Source of the DNA: an uncultured Pseudomonadota bacterium
Lineage (GTDB): Bacteria; Pseudomonadota; Gammaproteobacteria; Methylococcales; Methylomonadaceae
NCBI GenBank assembly: GCA_903870545.1
Contig: CAIQDI010000030.1
Span: 1 to 43,452 of the forward strand
DNA length: 43,452 nt
Direction: 5' to 3'
Shown here one piece after another: positions 23,258 through 33,086 of this stretch; position 1 is the first letter of the stretch; each line of letters begins with the position of its first letter. Made by a program: the position numbers and the translations under genes. Under the pieces are notes generated by a model. That model was not told the origin of the DNA. It saw only the letters and a program-made list of their open reading frames with translations, and did no database searches.

Positions 23258-25888
23258 ATGAATTCGCCACTCAATGCGTCGTTATTTGCCAAACCAAATG
23301 TGCTAGCCACGTTTAAAAATTTACTCAAAACCAAAGAACTCGCCTTGCGCGAAAAATTTAATCCGAAACAATCGGTATCGAAATTATTACGCGAAAAATC
23401 CGATTTTATTGATGATGTTTTAAACTGTTGTTGGCAACATTTTTTAGGGGAACAAGCGAAAAACGGGGCATTGTGTGCGGTCGGCGGTTACGGGCGGCAA
23501 GAAATGTTTCCGTATTCGGACATCGATATTCTGGTGATTTTGCCCACCGATGACATTGCCGATTATCAAGAAAGTTTGGGCGCGTTTTTTACGTTTCTTT
23601 GGGATATTGGTTTGAAACTGGGTTACAGCGTGCGGAGTATTCCGCAATGTATCGAAGTTGCTACGAATGACCAAACGATTATGACCAGTTTGCTGGAAAT
23701 TCGACTGATTGGTGGCAGTGCAAATTTATTGAAGTCGCTTAAAAATGAAATTTCACCGGATAAAATTTGGTCGTCAGATGAATTTTTTGCCGCCAAAATG
23801 GCAGAACAACACGCCCGTTATGCGAAATATCACGACACCGCTTACAACTTAGAACCGAATGTCAAAGAAGGTCCAGGCGGATTGCGTGACCGACAAGTTA
23901 TCGCCTGGGTTTTCAAACGGCATTACAACGTGGCAACGTTAAAAGAGTTAATCAAATACGGCTTTTTGCCCGAAGCCGAATACGCCGAATTAGTGGCGGC
24001 GTTGAGCGTTTTGTGGCGCATTCGTTACGCGCTGCATTTGCTGACGAATCGGGCGGAAGACCGGTTGGTATTTGATTATCAGCGTGACCTGGCGGCGCAA
24101 TTTGGCTTTAGCAGTGAAACGCAAGGTTACAATCAAGATGTTGAACGATTTATGCAGTTTTATTTTAAAACAGTGTTGGGTTTGGAACGATTGAACGAAA
24201 TGTTATTACAGCTGTTCAGCGAACGTTTCGTGCCGCGTGAAGCGGACGACGTGCAGAATTTGGATGCCAATTTTGATGTCATTAACGGTTATTTGGACGT
24301 AGTAGATGAACAGGTTTTTGAACGGCAGCCGTTGGCGTTGTTGGAATTATTTTTAACGCTCGAACAACACGACGACATCAAAGGCGTTCGGGCGGCGACG
24401 TTGCGCTTAATTCGGAAAAGTTTGCATTTAATCGATGCCGATTTTCGGAAAAATAAAGCCGCGAATCGATTGTTTATCGAAGCATTTCGCAAACCGAGCG
24501 GCATCACCAATCAATTGCGGCGCATGAATCGTTACGGCGTGTTGGCGGCATATATTCCGTGTTTTGCGAATATCGTGGCGCGAATGCAATACGATTTATT
24601 TCACATTTATACCGTTGATGAACACACGTTATTTGTCGTTCGGAATTTGCGCCGTTTCACCATCGAAAAACACATTGCCGAATTTCCATTTTGTAATGCG
24701 ATTTTTCAGCTGATTGCGAAACCCGAAATCTTGTACTTGGCGGCGTTATTTCACGATATTGCAAAAGGTATGTCCGGCGATCATTCGGTTGTGGGCGAAA
24801 CGATTGCGCGGGAATTTTGTGTGCAACACGATTTATCGCGCCACGATACGAATCTGGTGGCGTGGCTGGTTCGCAATCATCTGATTATGTCGATGACCGC
24901 GCAACGCAAAGATATTAGTGATCCCGATGTAATTCACGAATTCGCGCAAAAAGTTGGCAGTACCGAGTATTTGAATTATTTATATTTACTCACGGTGGCA
25001 GATATTCGCGCCACTAATCCGGAATTGTGGAATTCGTGGAAAGATGCGTTGTTGAAGGAATTGTATTCGGAAACTTATCTTGTCATTCGTAAAGGTTTAC
25101 CGAATCCCGCTGCATTGACGGATCGTTTGCTCGAAAATAAACAAGAAGCGAAAACAGAATTGCTGAAATTGGGCATGCTTGAACCCGCGATTGATTGGGC
25201 GTGGCAGCATGTGAGCGACGATTATTTTTTGCGTTATTCGGCAGATGAAATTGCCTGGCATACGATTGCAATTGCCGCGTCACAGGAACAGGATTTTCCG
25301 TTGGTTTTATTACGTCCACAAACGCAACGTGGCAGCGCGGAAGTGTTTGTTTATACCAGAAATGAAGGCGCGATTTTTTCGTTAAGTACCGCCACGCTTG
25401 ACCAATTGGGCTTGACCATTTTGGACGCGCGAATTATTACCACGTTGGATAATTACGTTTTGAACAGCTTTTTGGTGCTGGAACAATCCGGCGAGCCGAT
25501 TGAGGATTTATTTCGCGAAGTGCATATTTGCACCACGTTACGCGAAAATTTGTTGCAAAATAAAGTTAAAAAAAATAAAAACATTCATCGCCAATCACGC
25601 CAAGCCAAACATTTTCCCATTCCGACACACATTGAATTTCATGCCGATGCGTTGAACCGTTACACATTGATTGAACTCGTAACCACTGATCACGCGGGGT
25701 TATTATCGAAAATTGGGCAAGCATTTGTGCAACAGCATATTCACTTGCACAACGCGAAAATCAGCACGATTGGTAGCCGCGTTGAAGATATGTTTTACAT
25801 TGTGGACGAACAAAAACAGCCGATTACAGATACGCAAACACTGGAAGCGTTACAGTCGGCGATACTGAAACAATTAGCTATGATTTAA
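23258..25888 (+). CDS. glnD: PII uridylyltransferase / uridylyl-removing enzyme
   Basis: Nitrogen sensor that modifies the PII protein according to glutamine level. The 876-residue product has, in order: a nucleotidyltransferase domain with GGYGRQEMFPYSDIDILV (about residues 72-89); the GlnD linker; an HD phosphohydrolase domain with AALFHDIAKGMSGDHS around residue 505; and two ACT domains, one from about 690 (VFVYTRNEGAIFSL) and one from about 800 (LVTTDHAGLLSKIGQAF). All key motifs are intact. It follows map closely, as in enterics. Confidence 0.96.
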   Translation: MNSPLNASLFAKPNVLATFKNLLKTKELALREKFNPKQSVSKLLREKSDFIDDVLNCCWQHFLGEQAKNGALCAVGGYGRQEMFPYSDIDILVILPTDDIADYQESLGAFFTFLWDIGLKLGYSVRSIPQCIEVATNDQTIMTSLLEIRLIGGSANLLKSLKNEISPDKIWSSDEFFAAKMAEQHARYAKYHDTAYNLEPNVKEGPGGLRDRQVIAWVFKRHYNVATLKELIKYGFLPEAEYAELVAALSVLWRIRYALHLLTNRAEDRLVFDYQRDLAAQFGFSSETQGYNQDVERFMQFYFKTVLGLERLNEMLLQLFSERFVPREADDVQNLDANFDVINGYLDVVDEQVFERQPLALLELFLTLEQHDDIKGVRAATLRLIRKSLHLIDADFRKNKAANRLFIEAFRKPSGITNQLRRMNRYGVLAAYIPCFANIVARMQYDLFHIYTVDEHTLFVVRNLRRFTIEKHIAEFPFCNAIFQLIAKPEILYLAALFHDIAKGMSGDHSVVGETIAREFCVQHDLSRHDTNLVAWLVRNHLIMSMTAQRKDISDPDVIHEFAQKVGSTEYLNYLYLLTVADIRATNPELWNSWKDALLKELYSETYLVIRKGLPNPAALTDRLLENKQEAKTELLKLGMLEPAIDWAWQHVSDDYFLRYSADEIAWHTIAIAASQEQDFPLVLLRPQTQRGSAEVFVYTRNEGAIFSLSTATLDQLGLTILDARIITTLDNYVLNSFLVLEQSGEPIEDLFREVHICTTLRENLLQNKVKKNKNIHRQSRQAKHFPIPTHIEFHADALNRYTLIELVTTDHAGLLSKIGQAFVQQHIHLHNAKISTIGSRVEDMFYIVDEQKQPITDTQTLEALQSAILKQLAMI

Positions 25889-25918
25889 CGACAAACAATT
25901 TTAAAAAACCGTTGTGGA

Positions 25919-26491
25919 TTAACGCTCTTCTTTTTGGAGCAAGCGGCGTATGTTACTTTCGTGTCGCCATAATAAAAGCCCCGTCATAACCAATGCAGCG
26001 AGCGTTAACACAATATCTTCGGTTAAAAACCACGCAAAAATGGGCGACAATGTCGAAGCGATTAACGCTGATAAGGATGAGATTTTGCCCAATTTGTAAA
26101 CGATAACCCACGTTAATATAAACGCGCCACCGACGAATAAATCAAAACCTAATAATACGCCCGCCGAAGTCGCCACGCCTTTTCCGCCTTTAAAACCAAA
26201 AAAGACCGGATAAAGATGTCCCATAAATGCCGCCAATCCCGCAAATGCCAATAAATAAGACGGTGCGCCAATAAATTTAGCCAGTAAAACAGGCAAAAAT
26301 CCTTTTAATAAATCGCCTAAAAATGTAATGGCTGCCGCTTTTTTACCACCAATCCGCATCACGTTCGTCGCGCCAGGATTGCCCGAACCTTGTTCACGCG
26401 GATCGGGCAAACCCATTAAACGACACACAATAATGGCACTCGAAATCGAACCGATTAAATACGCGAGGGGAATAAGAAAACCTAGAATCAT
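25919..26491 (-). CDS. plsY: Acyl-phosphate:glycerol-3-phosphate acyltransferase PlsY
   Basis: Membrane acyltransferase for the first acylation in phosphatidic acid synthesis. The 190-residue protein has multiple helices and the loops EQGSGNPGATNVMR (near residue 35) and FFGFKGGKGVATSAG that bind phosphate and glycerol phosphate. It faces glnD tail to tail and is divergent from folB, a typical neighbour. Confidence 0.95.
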   Translation of the reverse strand: MILGFLIPLAYLIGSISSAIIVCRLMGLPDPREQGSGNPGATNVMRIGGKKAAAITFLGDLLKGFLPVLLAKFIGAPSYLLAFAGLAAFMGHLYPVFFGFKGGKGVATSAGVLLGFDLFVGGAFILTWVIVYKLGKISSLSALIASTLSPIFAWFLTEDIVLTLAALVMTGLLLWRHESNIRRLLQKEER

Positions 26492-26592
26492 TTTACACCT
26501 GTTAAAATTCGTGAAAACTTGTAAATATGCCGACTTTGCGGCGATACTTACGCCCTTTTTAAACGACTATCATAATCGGAAAATCAGCAAAC

Positions 26593-26949
26593 ATGACAGA
26601 CATCATTTTTTTACGCGACTTACATATTGACACGTTAATCGGCATTTTTGATTGGGAACGCACCGCCAAACAAACGCTTATTTTTGATTTAGAAATGGCG
26701 TTTGATTGCCAACCCGCCGCAGAATCGGATGACATTGCCGACGCGCTCAATTACAAAGCCGTTTACGATCGATTAGTGGAATTTGTCGGGCAAAGTGAAT
26801 TCTTTTTAATTGAGAAACTTGCCGCCGAAATGATTCATTTAATTCAAACCGAATTTGGCGTGTCGTGGCTAAAATTAACGGTCAATAAAAAAGGCGCAGT
26901 TGGCGCAGATATTAGCGTCGGGGTCATTATGGAACGCGGTTCACGTTAA
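26593..26949 (+). CDS. folB: Dihydroneopterin aldolase
   Basis: Folate pathway enzyme splitting dihydroneopterin to hydroxymethyl-dihydropterin. 118 residues, with DIIFLRDLHIDTLIGIFDWER at the start, LNYKAVYDRLVEFV, and a catalytic Lys in LKLTVNKKGAV. The stop overlaps the folK start by one base. Confidence 0.95.
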   Translation: MTDIIFLRDLHIDTLIGIFDWERTAKQTLIFDLEMAFDCQPAAESDDIADALNYKAVYDRLVEFVGQSEFFLIEKLAAEMIHLIQTEFGVSWLKLTVNKKGAVGADISVGVIMERGSR

Positions 26950-27401
26950 TGGCGTACTGTTATATCAGCGTCGGCAGCAACATCGACAAAGAAAAAAACG
27001 TCGCAGCGGGATTGTGTTCATTGCGTGAAACGTTTGGCGAATTGCGTGTTTCGCCCATTTACGAAACGGCTGCCGTCGGGTTTGAGGGCGACGATTTTTA
27101 CAATTTAGTCGTGGGATTTGAAAGTGAATTATCGGCGCACGCTGTTTTTCACACGTTGCGCGAATTGGAATTTAGGCACGGACGTTCGGCAAATAGTCAG
27201 AAGTTTTCACCGCGCAGTTTGGATTTAGATTTGTTGTTGTACGGCGACGCGATTATTGACGATGACTTATTAACCGTGCCTCGCGTGGACATTGAACTTT
27301 ATATTTTTGTGCTGCAACCGCTCGCCGATATTGCGCCGAATTTGCTTCACCCCGTTTTTCAAAAATCGTATCGGAACATGTTGACAGCGCAGCAGAATTA
27401 G
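26949..27401 (+). CDS. folK: 2-amino-4-hydroxy-6-hydroxymethyldihydropteridine pyrophosphokinase
   Basis: Next folate enzyme after FolB: transfers pyrophosphate to hydroxymethyl-dihydropterin. 150 residues, with the start CYISVGSNIDKEKN, the signature SPRSLDLDLLLYGDAI (about residues 87-102) and the late VPRVDIELYIFVLQPL. Direct coupling to folB (TAATG). Confidence 0.95.
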   Translation: MAYCYISVGSNIDKEKNVAAGLCSLRETFGELRVSPIYETAAVGFEGDDFYNLVVGFESELSAHAVFHTLRELEFRHGRSANSQKFSPRSLDLDLLLYGDAIIDDDLLTVPRVDIELYIFVLQPLADIAPNLLHPVFQKSYRNMLTAQQN

Positions 27402-27426
27402 AAAAATCACACTCAAAAGGTTAGTT

Positions 27427-28086
27427 ATGTTTACAGGAATTATTTTAGCAGTCGGTAAAATTACCGCGATGACACCGCGCGGTGGCGACATGCGTTTAAC
27501 TATTCACACCGGAAAATTGCCGCTTGCCGATACAAATTTAGGCGACAGCATTGCGGTAAATGGCGTGTGTTTGACGGCGGTGGAATTGGGACACGATTAT
27601 TTTGTCGCAGACGTGTCGAATGAAACTTTATCGCGCACCAGTTTAGCCACCGCGCAAATTGGTTCGCCGGTGAATTTGGAACTCGCACTCACACCGACCA
27701 CGCGCCTTGGCGGGCATATTGTCAGCGGTCACGTCGATGGCGTGGGGACGATTATCGACAAAAAAAATGACGGGCGTTCGATTCGTTTTAGCGTGCAAGC
27801 TCCGTACGAGTTGGCGAAATATATTGCTGAAAAAGGCTCGATTTGTATTAACGGCATTAGTTTGACGGTGAATAATGTGAATGGCGCGAGTTTTGACATT
27901 AACATCGTGCCGCACACGTTGAAAGAAACCACGTTGAACGATGCAACAATTGGCACGAAAGTGAATGTAGAAGTCGATGTGTTGGCGCGATATATGGAAC
28001 GGCTCATGAAAGGTGAAGCCGCCGCAAAACCGTGTTCCGCTGTTACAATGGAACTTTTGCAAAACAGTGGATTTTTAGCGAAATGA
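27427..28086 (+). CDS. ribE: Riboflavin synthase alpha chain
   Basis: Final step of riboflavin synthesis, dismutation of two lumazine molecules. The 219-residue protein shows the two lumazine-binding repeats: MFTGIILAVGKI-AM with GDSIAVNGVCLT, and GHIVSGHVDGVGTI with GSICINGISLTVN. The C-terminal residues after ARYMERLM form an extended tail. The stop overlaps the ribBX start (ATGA). Confidence 0.95.
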   Translation: MFTGIILAVGKITAMTPRGGDMRLTIHTGKLPLADTNLGDSIAVNGVCLTAVELGHDYFVADVSNETLSRTSLATAQIGSPVNLELALTPTTRLGGHIVSGHVDGVGTIIDKKNDGRSIRFSVQAPYELAKYIAEKGSICINGISLTVNNVNGASFDINIVPHTLKETTLNDATIGTKVNVEVDVLARYMERLMKGEAAAKPCSAVTMELLQNSGFLAK

Positions 28087-29180
28087 ATAGCACCGAAGAA
28101 ATTATTGAAGATTTAAAACAAGGCAAAATGGTCATCATCATGGACGACGAAGACCGTGAAAATGAAGGCGATTTGTTGATGGCGGCAGAGTTTGCCCGTT
28201 CCGAAGACATTAACTTTATGGCGCGTTACGGACGCGGTTTGATTTGCCTGACGTTGACGCAAGAACGTTGTCAACAATTGCGTTTGCCGTTGATGGTCAG
28301 CGATAATAAAACGCCGTATTTCACGAATTTCACCGTATCGATTGAAGCGGCAACTGGCGTAACCACGGGGATTTCTGCCGCAGATCGAGCGCGAACCATT
28401 CAAGCGGCGGTAGCGAAAAATGCGGTTGCGGCGGATTTGGTTCAACCTGGGCATATTTTTCCGTTAATGGCACAAGCCGGCGGCGTGTTAAATCGTGCCG
28501 GTCACACCGAAGCCGGTTGTGATTTTGCGCGATTGGCGGGCGTTGAACCAGCGGCGGTGATTGTCGAAATTTTAAATGAAGACGGTTCGATGGCGCGAAA
28601 GGCGGATTTAGAAGTTTTTGCCGCTGAACATCAACTCAAAATCGGCACGATTGCGGATTTAATTCATTATCGAATTGAACACGAAAACACCTTGGAGCGC
28701 GTGAGTGAATGCGCGTATCCGACGGAATTCGGCGATTTTCGGTTATTTGCGTACCAAGATCACACCGATAATAATCTGCATCTTGCGTTGGTAATGGGAA
28801 AAGTGTGCGGCGATGAACCGGTTTTAGTGCGCGTTCATGCGCGAAATGTGTTGGATGATATTTTTTCGTCAAAACGTAACGAATCCAGTGTGTCGATTCG
28901 GTTGGCAATGGAAAAAATTGCGGAAGCGGGTTGCGGTGTTTTGGTTTTGATTCGTCAAAGTGAGAATAATCAAGCGTTGGCGGAACAAATCCACCGTTAT
29001 CAATTGGCTGATAATGGGCATCAGGTCGCGCCAAATAGTGATGTCGATTGGCGAACAACCGGAACTGGCGCACGCATTTTGGCGGATTTGGGCGTGAAAA
29101 AATTAAAAGTGTTGGGCGCACAGAAAAACTATATTGCGTTGTCGGGTTTTGATTTGGAAGTTTCGGAACACGTTGGTTGA
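28083..29180 (+). CDS. ribB: 3,4-dihydroxy-2-butanone 4-phosphate synthase fused to degenerate GTP cyclohydrolase II domain
   Basis: The ATG at 28083 overlaps the ribE stop; a longer in-frame reading from 28032 inside ribE is rejected. The RibB half (about residues 1-200) is intact: GKMVIIMDDEDRENEGDL, TGISAADRARTI, and RAGHTEAGCDFARLAG. The C-terminal half follows the RibA fold (YQDHTDNNLHLALVMG, then VRVHARNVLDD). It lacks the three zinc-binding cysteines of GTP cyclohydrolase II, so it is probably not catalytic, as in the RibBX type. A separate ribA would then be needed. 365 residues. Confidence 0.9.
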   Translation: MNSTEEIIEDLKQGKMVIIMDDEDRENEGDLLMAAEFARSEDINFMARYGRGLICLTLTQERCQQLRLPLMVSDNKTPYFTNFTVSIEAATGVTTGISAADRARTIQAAVAKNAVAADLVQPGHIFPLMAQAGGVLNRAGHTEAGCDFARLAGVEPAAVIVEILNEDGSMARKADLEVFAAEHQLKIGTIADLIHYRIEHENTLERVSECAYPTEFGDFRLFAYQDHTDNNLHLALVMGKVCGDEPVLVRVHARNVLDDIFSSKRNESSVSIRLAMEKIAEAGCGVLVLIRQSENNQALAEQIHRYQLADNGHQVAPNSDVDWRTTGTGARILADLGVKKLKVLGAQKNYIALSGFDLEVSEHVG

Positions 29181-29187
29181 TTCTTGT

Positions 29188-29222
29188 AAAAATGGGCGCA
29201 AAGTGATTCGCGCCCATTTTTT
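29188..29222. terminator. Bidirectional terminator between ribBX and acnB
   Basis: AAAAATGGGCGC (29188-29199) and GCGCCCATTTTT (29210-29221) are exact inverted repeats around a 10-base loop, with A and T tracts on the two sides. It lies between convergent genes and serves both. Confidence 0.93.
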
Positions 29223-29230
29223 AATTCAAA

Positions 29231-31780
29231 CTACCCGCGATAATCCGCTATCTGATCAAAATTTAAATATCGATAAGTGTCAGCGGCATTGTCGTTAATG
29301 TTTGCGGCATAACGCATATATTCTGAAACCGTTGGGATTTTGCCCAAAATCGAACACACCGCTGCCAATTCTGCTGACGATAAATACACATTCGTGTTGT
29401 CGCCCAAACGATTCGGAAAGTTTCGCGTTGACGTTGAAACCACCGTCGCACCTGCTTTTACTCGTGCTTGATTTCCCATGCACAACGAACAACCGGGCAT
29501 TTCTAAACGTGCGCCCGACTGTTCAAATGTGTCGTAATAGCCTTCTTTGGTTAATTGCGCGGCATCCATTTTTGTGGGCGGCGCAACCCATAATTTGCTT
29601 GGCAAATCGCCATTTTGTTGTTTAAGTAAATTCCCGGCCGCGCGAAAATGCCCGATATTTGTCATGCACGAACCCAAAAACACTTCGTCGATTTTCGTTC
29701 CTGCTACGTCCGACAATTTTTTAATATCGTCAGGATCATTCGGACACGCGAGCAGCGGCTCTTTGATGTCATTCATGTTGATGTTGAGAATTTCAAAGTA
29801 TTCCGCATCGGCATCGGGCGCGAGTAACACCGGATTTTCAAGCCAATCTTGCATTTTTGAAATACGGCGTTCAATCGTCCGCGCGTCGCCGTAACCTTCT
29901 TTAATCATCCAGTTCAACAACGTGATATTTGAATTTAGATATTCACGAATCGGGGCTTCATTCAAACGCACCGTGCAACCCGCCGCCGAACGTTCTGCGG
30001 ACGCATCCGACAATTCAAACGCTTGTTCGACTTTCAAATCTGGCAAACCTTCGATTTCTAAAATTCGTCCTGAAAAAACGTTCTTTTTGCCTTGTTTATC
30101 AACCGTCAACAAACCGCGTTGAATCGCGGCGTAAGGAATCGCGTTGACTAAATCACGCAAAGTAATTCCAGGTTGCATTTCGCCCGTGAAACGCACCAAA
30201 ACCGATTCGGGCATATCGAGCGGCATCACGCCGGTCGCTGCCGCGAAAGCGACCAAACCTGAACCTGCTGGAAACGAAATCCCGATTGGAAAACGGGTGT
30301 GCGAATCGCCGCCCGTGCCAACCGTATCGGGCAATAACATTCGATTTAACCACGAATGAATAATGCCGTCGCCCGCGCGTAACGACACGCCGCCACGATT
30401 CATAATGAAATCGGGCAAAGTGTTTTGCATCGTAATATCAATCGGTTTCGGATACGCGGCGGTGTGACAAAACGATTGCATCACCAAATCTGCCGAAAAT
30501 CCTAAACACGCCAAATCTTTCAATTCGTCGCGCGTCATCGGGCCGGTTGTGTCTTGTGAACCGACCGTGGTCATGTGCGGTTCACAATAAGTATTCGGGC
30601 GCACACCCGCTACGCCACACGCTTTGCCGACCATTTTTTGCGCGAGTGTAAAACCTTTGCCGCTGTCTTTTTCGTCAATTGGACGTTTGAAAACAGTGGA
30701 CGGTTCTAAATTTAACGCGATTCGCGCACGGTCGGTTAAACCGCGTCCGATAATTAACGGAATGCGTCCGCCCGCTCGCACTTCGTCTAACAAAACGTCG
30801 GTTTTAAGTTCAAATTTACAGATAATTTCGTCGCTGTCGTGGCGTTTGACTTCGCCTTGATACGGGAAAATATCAATCACGTCGCCCATATTTAACTGGC
30901 TCACGTCGCATTCAAACGGTAATGCGCCCGAATCTTCCATGGTATTGAAAAAGATGGGCGCGATTTTGCCACCGATGCACACACCGCCTTCGCGTTTGTT
31001 GGGAATGTGCGGAATGTCGTTGCCCATAAACCATAAAACCGAATTGGTCGCGGATTTGCGTGACGAACCGGTACCCACTACGTCGCCAACATAAGCGACG
31101 GGAAAACCTTTTTGTTTTAATTGGGCAATTTGCGCTTCAGCATTGGTAATACCGTCGCGGGGAATTTTCAACATCGCTTTCGCGTGCAACGGAATATCGG
31201 GACGCGACCAGGCATCGGGTGCAGGCGATAAATCGTCGGTATTGGTTTCGCCGGTGACTTTGAAAACCGTCACAGTTAATTTTTCCGGCGTGGCATTTTT
31301 CGCGGTGAACCATTCTGCGTCCGCCCACGCTTGCAGAACTTGTTGCGCGAATAAATTACCTGCTTTCGCTTTGGCTTGAACATCGTGAAACGCATCGAAA
31401 ATTAACAATGTGTGCGACAATCCTTTTGCCGCAAGCGTACAAATCGTTTCGTTTTCATTATCGAGCAAATCAATTAGTGGCGCGATGTTGTAACCGCCGA
31501 GCATGGTGCCGAGCAATTCAGTCGCACGTTCTGCGGTTAAAATCGGCGACGTATTTTCAGCTTTTGCAATTGCCGCTAAAAATCCTGCTTTCACATAAGC
31601 GGCTTCATCTACACCCGCTGGAATACGGTTTGCGAGTAAATCCAAAATAAAATCGGTTTCATCAGCAGGCGGATTTTTAAATAATTCAATCAGTGCGGCA
31701 GTTTGTGGCGCGTCTAATGGTTGGGGTACAACGCCTTCTGCTAAACGTTCTGCAACGTGTTGTCGATATATATTCAACAT
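29231..31780 (-). CDS. acnB: Aconitate hydratase B
   Basis: TCA-cycle enzyme isomerising citrate to isocitrate; AcnB may also bind RNA when its cluster is lost. The 849-residue protein has the AcnB order: N-terminal HEAT-like domain ([30 protein letters not shown]), the swivel domain with [17 protein letters not shown], then the core with [28 protein letters not shown] and the cluster ligands in [10 protein letters not shown]. It appears complete. It is a single-gene unit, since the gene on its 5' side is divergent. Confidence 0.97.
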   Translation of the reverse strand: MLNIYRQHVAERLAEGVVPQPLDAPQTAALIELFKNPPADETDFILDLLANRIPAGVDEAAYVKAGFLAAIAKAENTSPILTAERATELLGTMLGGYNIAPLIDLLDNENETICTLAAKGLSHTLLIFDAFHDVQAKAKAGNLFAQQVLQAWADAEWFTAKNATPEKLTVTVFKVTGETNTDDLSPAPDAWSRPDIPLHAKAMLKIPRDGITNAEAQIAQLKQKGFPVAYVGDVVGTGSSRKSATNSVLWFMGNDIPHIPNKREGGVCIGGKIAPIFFNTMEDSGALPFECDVSQLNMGDVIDIFPYQGEVKRHDSDEIICKFELKTDVLLDEVRAGGRIPLIIGRGLTDRARIALNLEPSTVFKRPIDEKDSGKGFTLAQKMVGKACGVAGVRPNTYCEPHMTTVGSQDTTGPMTRDELKDLACLGFSADLVMQSFCHTAAYPKPIDITMQNTLPDFIMNRGGVSLRAGDGIIHSWLNRMLLPDTVGTGGDSHTRFPIGISFPAGSGLVAFAAATGVMPLDMPESVLVRFTGEMQPGITLRDLVNAIPYAAIQRGLLTVDKQGKKNVFSGRILEIEGLPDLKVEQAFELSDASAERSAAGCTVRLNEAPIREYLNSNITLLNWMIKEGYGDARTIERRISKMQDWLENPVLLAPDADAEYFEILNINMNDIKEPLLACPNDPDDIKKLSDVAGTKIDEVFLGSCMTNIGHFRAAGNLLKQQNGDLPSKLWVAPPTKMDAAQLTKEGYYDTFEQSGARLEMPGCSLCMGNQARVKAGATVVSTSTRNFPNRLGDNTNVYLSSAELAAVCSILGKIPTVSEYMRYAANINDNAADTYRYLNFDQIADYRG

Positions 31781-31948
31781 AAAAATCCTTAAGGTTAGTT
31801 ATAAAAATGGGTGTGTAAAAAGGGCGATTAAGTCACTTTATTTTTAAAGTAATCAGCGTAGAATCCGATACAGTTCAAGGCGGGTTACTTTGTACAACAC
31901 CTGCTCTACATTTTATTCGATTTTACTGCCTAAAAGGCGAGGTTCGTC

Positions 31949-32632
31949 ATGTCATTTAATATATCATCTACTTCCATTAGTACCAGCATTTACAACACAC
32001 AGACTACCAATCAAGTTGCAACCGTCAATAGCAGTAATCTAGCCAATAATGCGGCAAATCAATCTGCGTTTTCGTCGTACATTGGACAAGCATTTGCACA
32101 AATTGGTGTGGCGAATCCGACTAATGCGTCTGCACCCGTTGTTAGTGGTGCCAATAAGACTAGCGCAAAAGAGCAAGAATCACAAAAATCAGTCAGCACG
32201 TTTATTCAAGATTTGTTTTCGATTTTAAGCAATCCAAACACCGCTCAAAAAGTTGCTACCTCAGTCACACAACAATCCAACTCGTCACCATCTCCATCAC
32301 AAAATAACGGTCAGAAGGGCAATCAGTCATCCGATTCCGACATCAATCAATCTGCTGTAGCCGCTTACAATGCAGAAAACAGCACGACTGTCGGCAATAT
32401 CGTTACCAACTTAAAAACGCTGGTTAATCAACTGAACTCTGCCAGACAAGATTCGCAGAATAACAACGCGGCGACGATTCAAGCCTTGCAAAATGGATTT
32501 CAAAGTATCTTAGACGCTCAAGGTGCATCAGCAAGTAGTAATAAAACCACGCTTGGCGGTTTTTTACAAACATTGGCGCAAAATTTACAAGGTCAAAGTC
32601 CGTTGGGCATTATCATCAATACCGAAGCCTAA
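31949..32632 (+). CDS. Unknown Ser/Asn/Gln-rich protein
   Basis: A 227-residue protein I do not recognise. It has no signal peptide or membrane helix. The first 110 residues are low-complexity (Ser, Asn, Thr, Gln, Ala) with few charges. Residues 110-130 are a Gln/Asn/Ser linker. The C-terminal 90 residues look helical (VGNIVTNLKTLVNQLNSA, IQALQNGFQSILDA, LGGFLQTLAQNLQG) and end GIIINTEA. A GAGG ribosome binding site precedes the ATG. A weak -10-like TAGAAT lies about 90 bases upstream, in the gap shared with divergent acnB. The composition suggests a secreted, extracellular or filament-type protein, but that is a guess. Confidence 0.75.
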   Translation: MSFNISSTSISTSIYNTQTTNQVATVNSSNLANNAANQSAFSSYIGQAFAQIGVANPTNASAPVVSGANKTSAKEQESQKSVSTFIQDLFSILSNPNTAQKVATSVTQQSNSSPSPSQNNGQKGNQSSDSDINQSAVAAYNAENSTTVGNIVTNLKTLVNQLNSARQDSQNNNAATIQALQNGFQSILDAQGASASSNKTTLGGFLQTLAQNLQGQSPLGIIINTEA

Positions 32633-32645
32633 TCACTGAAAAATG

Positions 32646-32678
32646 CACAAAAAAATAGCGCGGCTGAAAAGCTGCGCT
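32646..32678 (-). terminator. Terminator downstream of ihfB
   Basis: On the minus strand AGCGCAGC pairs with GCCGCGCT (plus 32671-32678 with 32657-32664, one wobble), followed by a run of T residues. It also lies just after the plus-strand stop at 32632 and may serve both genes. Confidence 0.75.
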
Positions 32679-32693
32679 AACAACATAAACATG

Positions 32694-32713
32694 CACTTAA
32701 TCGTGATTAAGTG
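32694..32713. repeat. Perfect palindrome at the ihfB 3' end
   Basis: CACTTAATC (32694-32702) and GATTAAGTG (32705-32713) flank a two-base centre, three bases beyond the ihfB stop. It is too tight for a good RNA hairpin and more like a dimeric protein-binding site. Confidence 0.5.
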
Positions 32714-32715
32714 AC

Positions 32716-33021
32716 CTATTCAACAATTTTATACTTATCCGATGACGCATTGACGCGATCACGCAATTCTTTACCCGGTTTGAAATGCGGAACGTGTTTT
32801 TTCGCTAACGCGACCGATTCCCCTGTTTTAGGATTACGTCCCATACGCGGTGGTCGCAAACGCAACGAAAAACTTCCAAATCCTCTAATTTCAATACGTT
32901 CACCCGCAGATAACGCTTGATTCATTTGTTCTATAATACATTTTACAGTTGATTCTACGTCTTTTACGGCAAAATGCGCTTGCTGTTTTGCCAACACCTC
33001 AATAAGTTCAGATTTTGTCAC
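32716..33021 (-). CDS. ihfB: Integration host factor beta subunit
   Basis: DNA-bending nucleoid protein subunit; 101 residues. The HU/IHF signature [22 protein letters not shown] contains the Pro of the DNA-intercalating arm. The start [11 protein letters not shown] is typical of IhfB. It lies behind rpsA in the conserved cmk-rpsA-ihfB order, with a strong terminator between them, so it likely has its own promoter too. Confidence 0.96.
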   Translation of the reverse strand: MTKSELIEVLAKQQAHFAVKDVESTVKCIIEQMNQALSAGERIEIRGFGSFSLRLRPPRMGRNPKTGESVALAKKHVPHFKPGKELRDRVNASSDKYKIVE

Positions 33022-33045
33022 TGGCTCTCCTGTTAAAATAAAAAA

Positions 33046-33069
33046 GGAGACACGACAAATCGTGTCTCC
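33046..33069 (-). terminator. Strong terminator after rpsA
   Basis: GGAGACACGA and TCGTGTCTCC are exact 10-base inverted repeats with a four-base loop. On the minus strand the hairpin is followed by six T residues. It lies 18 bases after the rpsA stop. Confidence 0.93.
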
Positions 33070-33086
33070 CTTACAATCCGAAGATT

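Noticed and set aside
28032-28082. In-frame extension of ribBX into ribE
   Set aside because: It would overlap ribE by more than 50 bases; the ATG at 28083 gives the normal RibB start and a four-base overlap.
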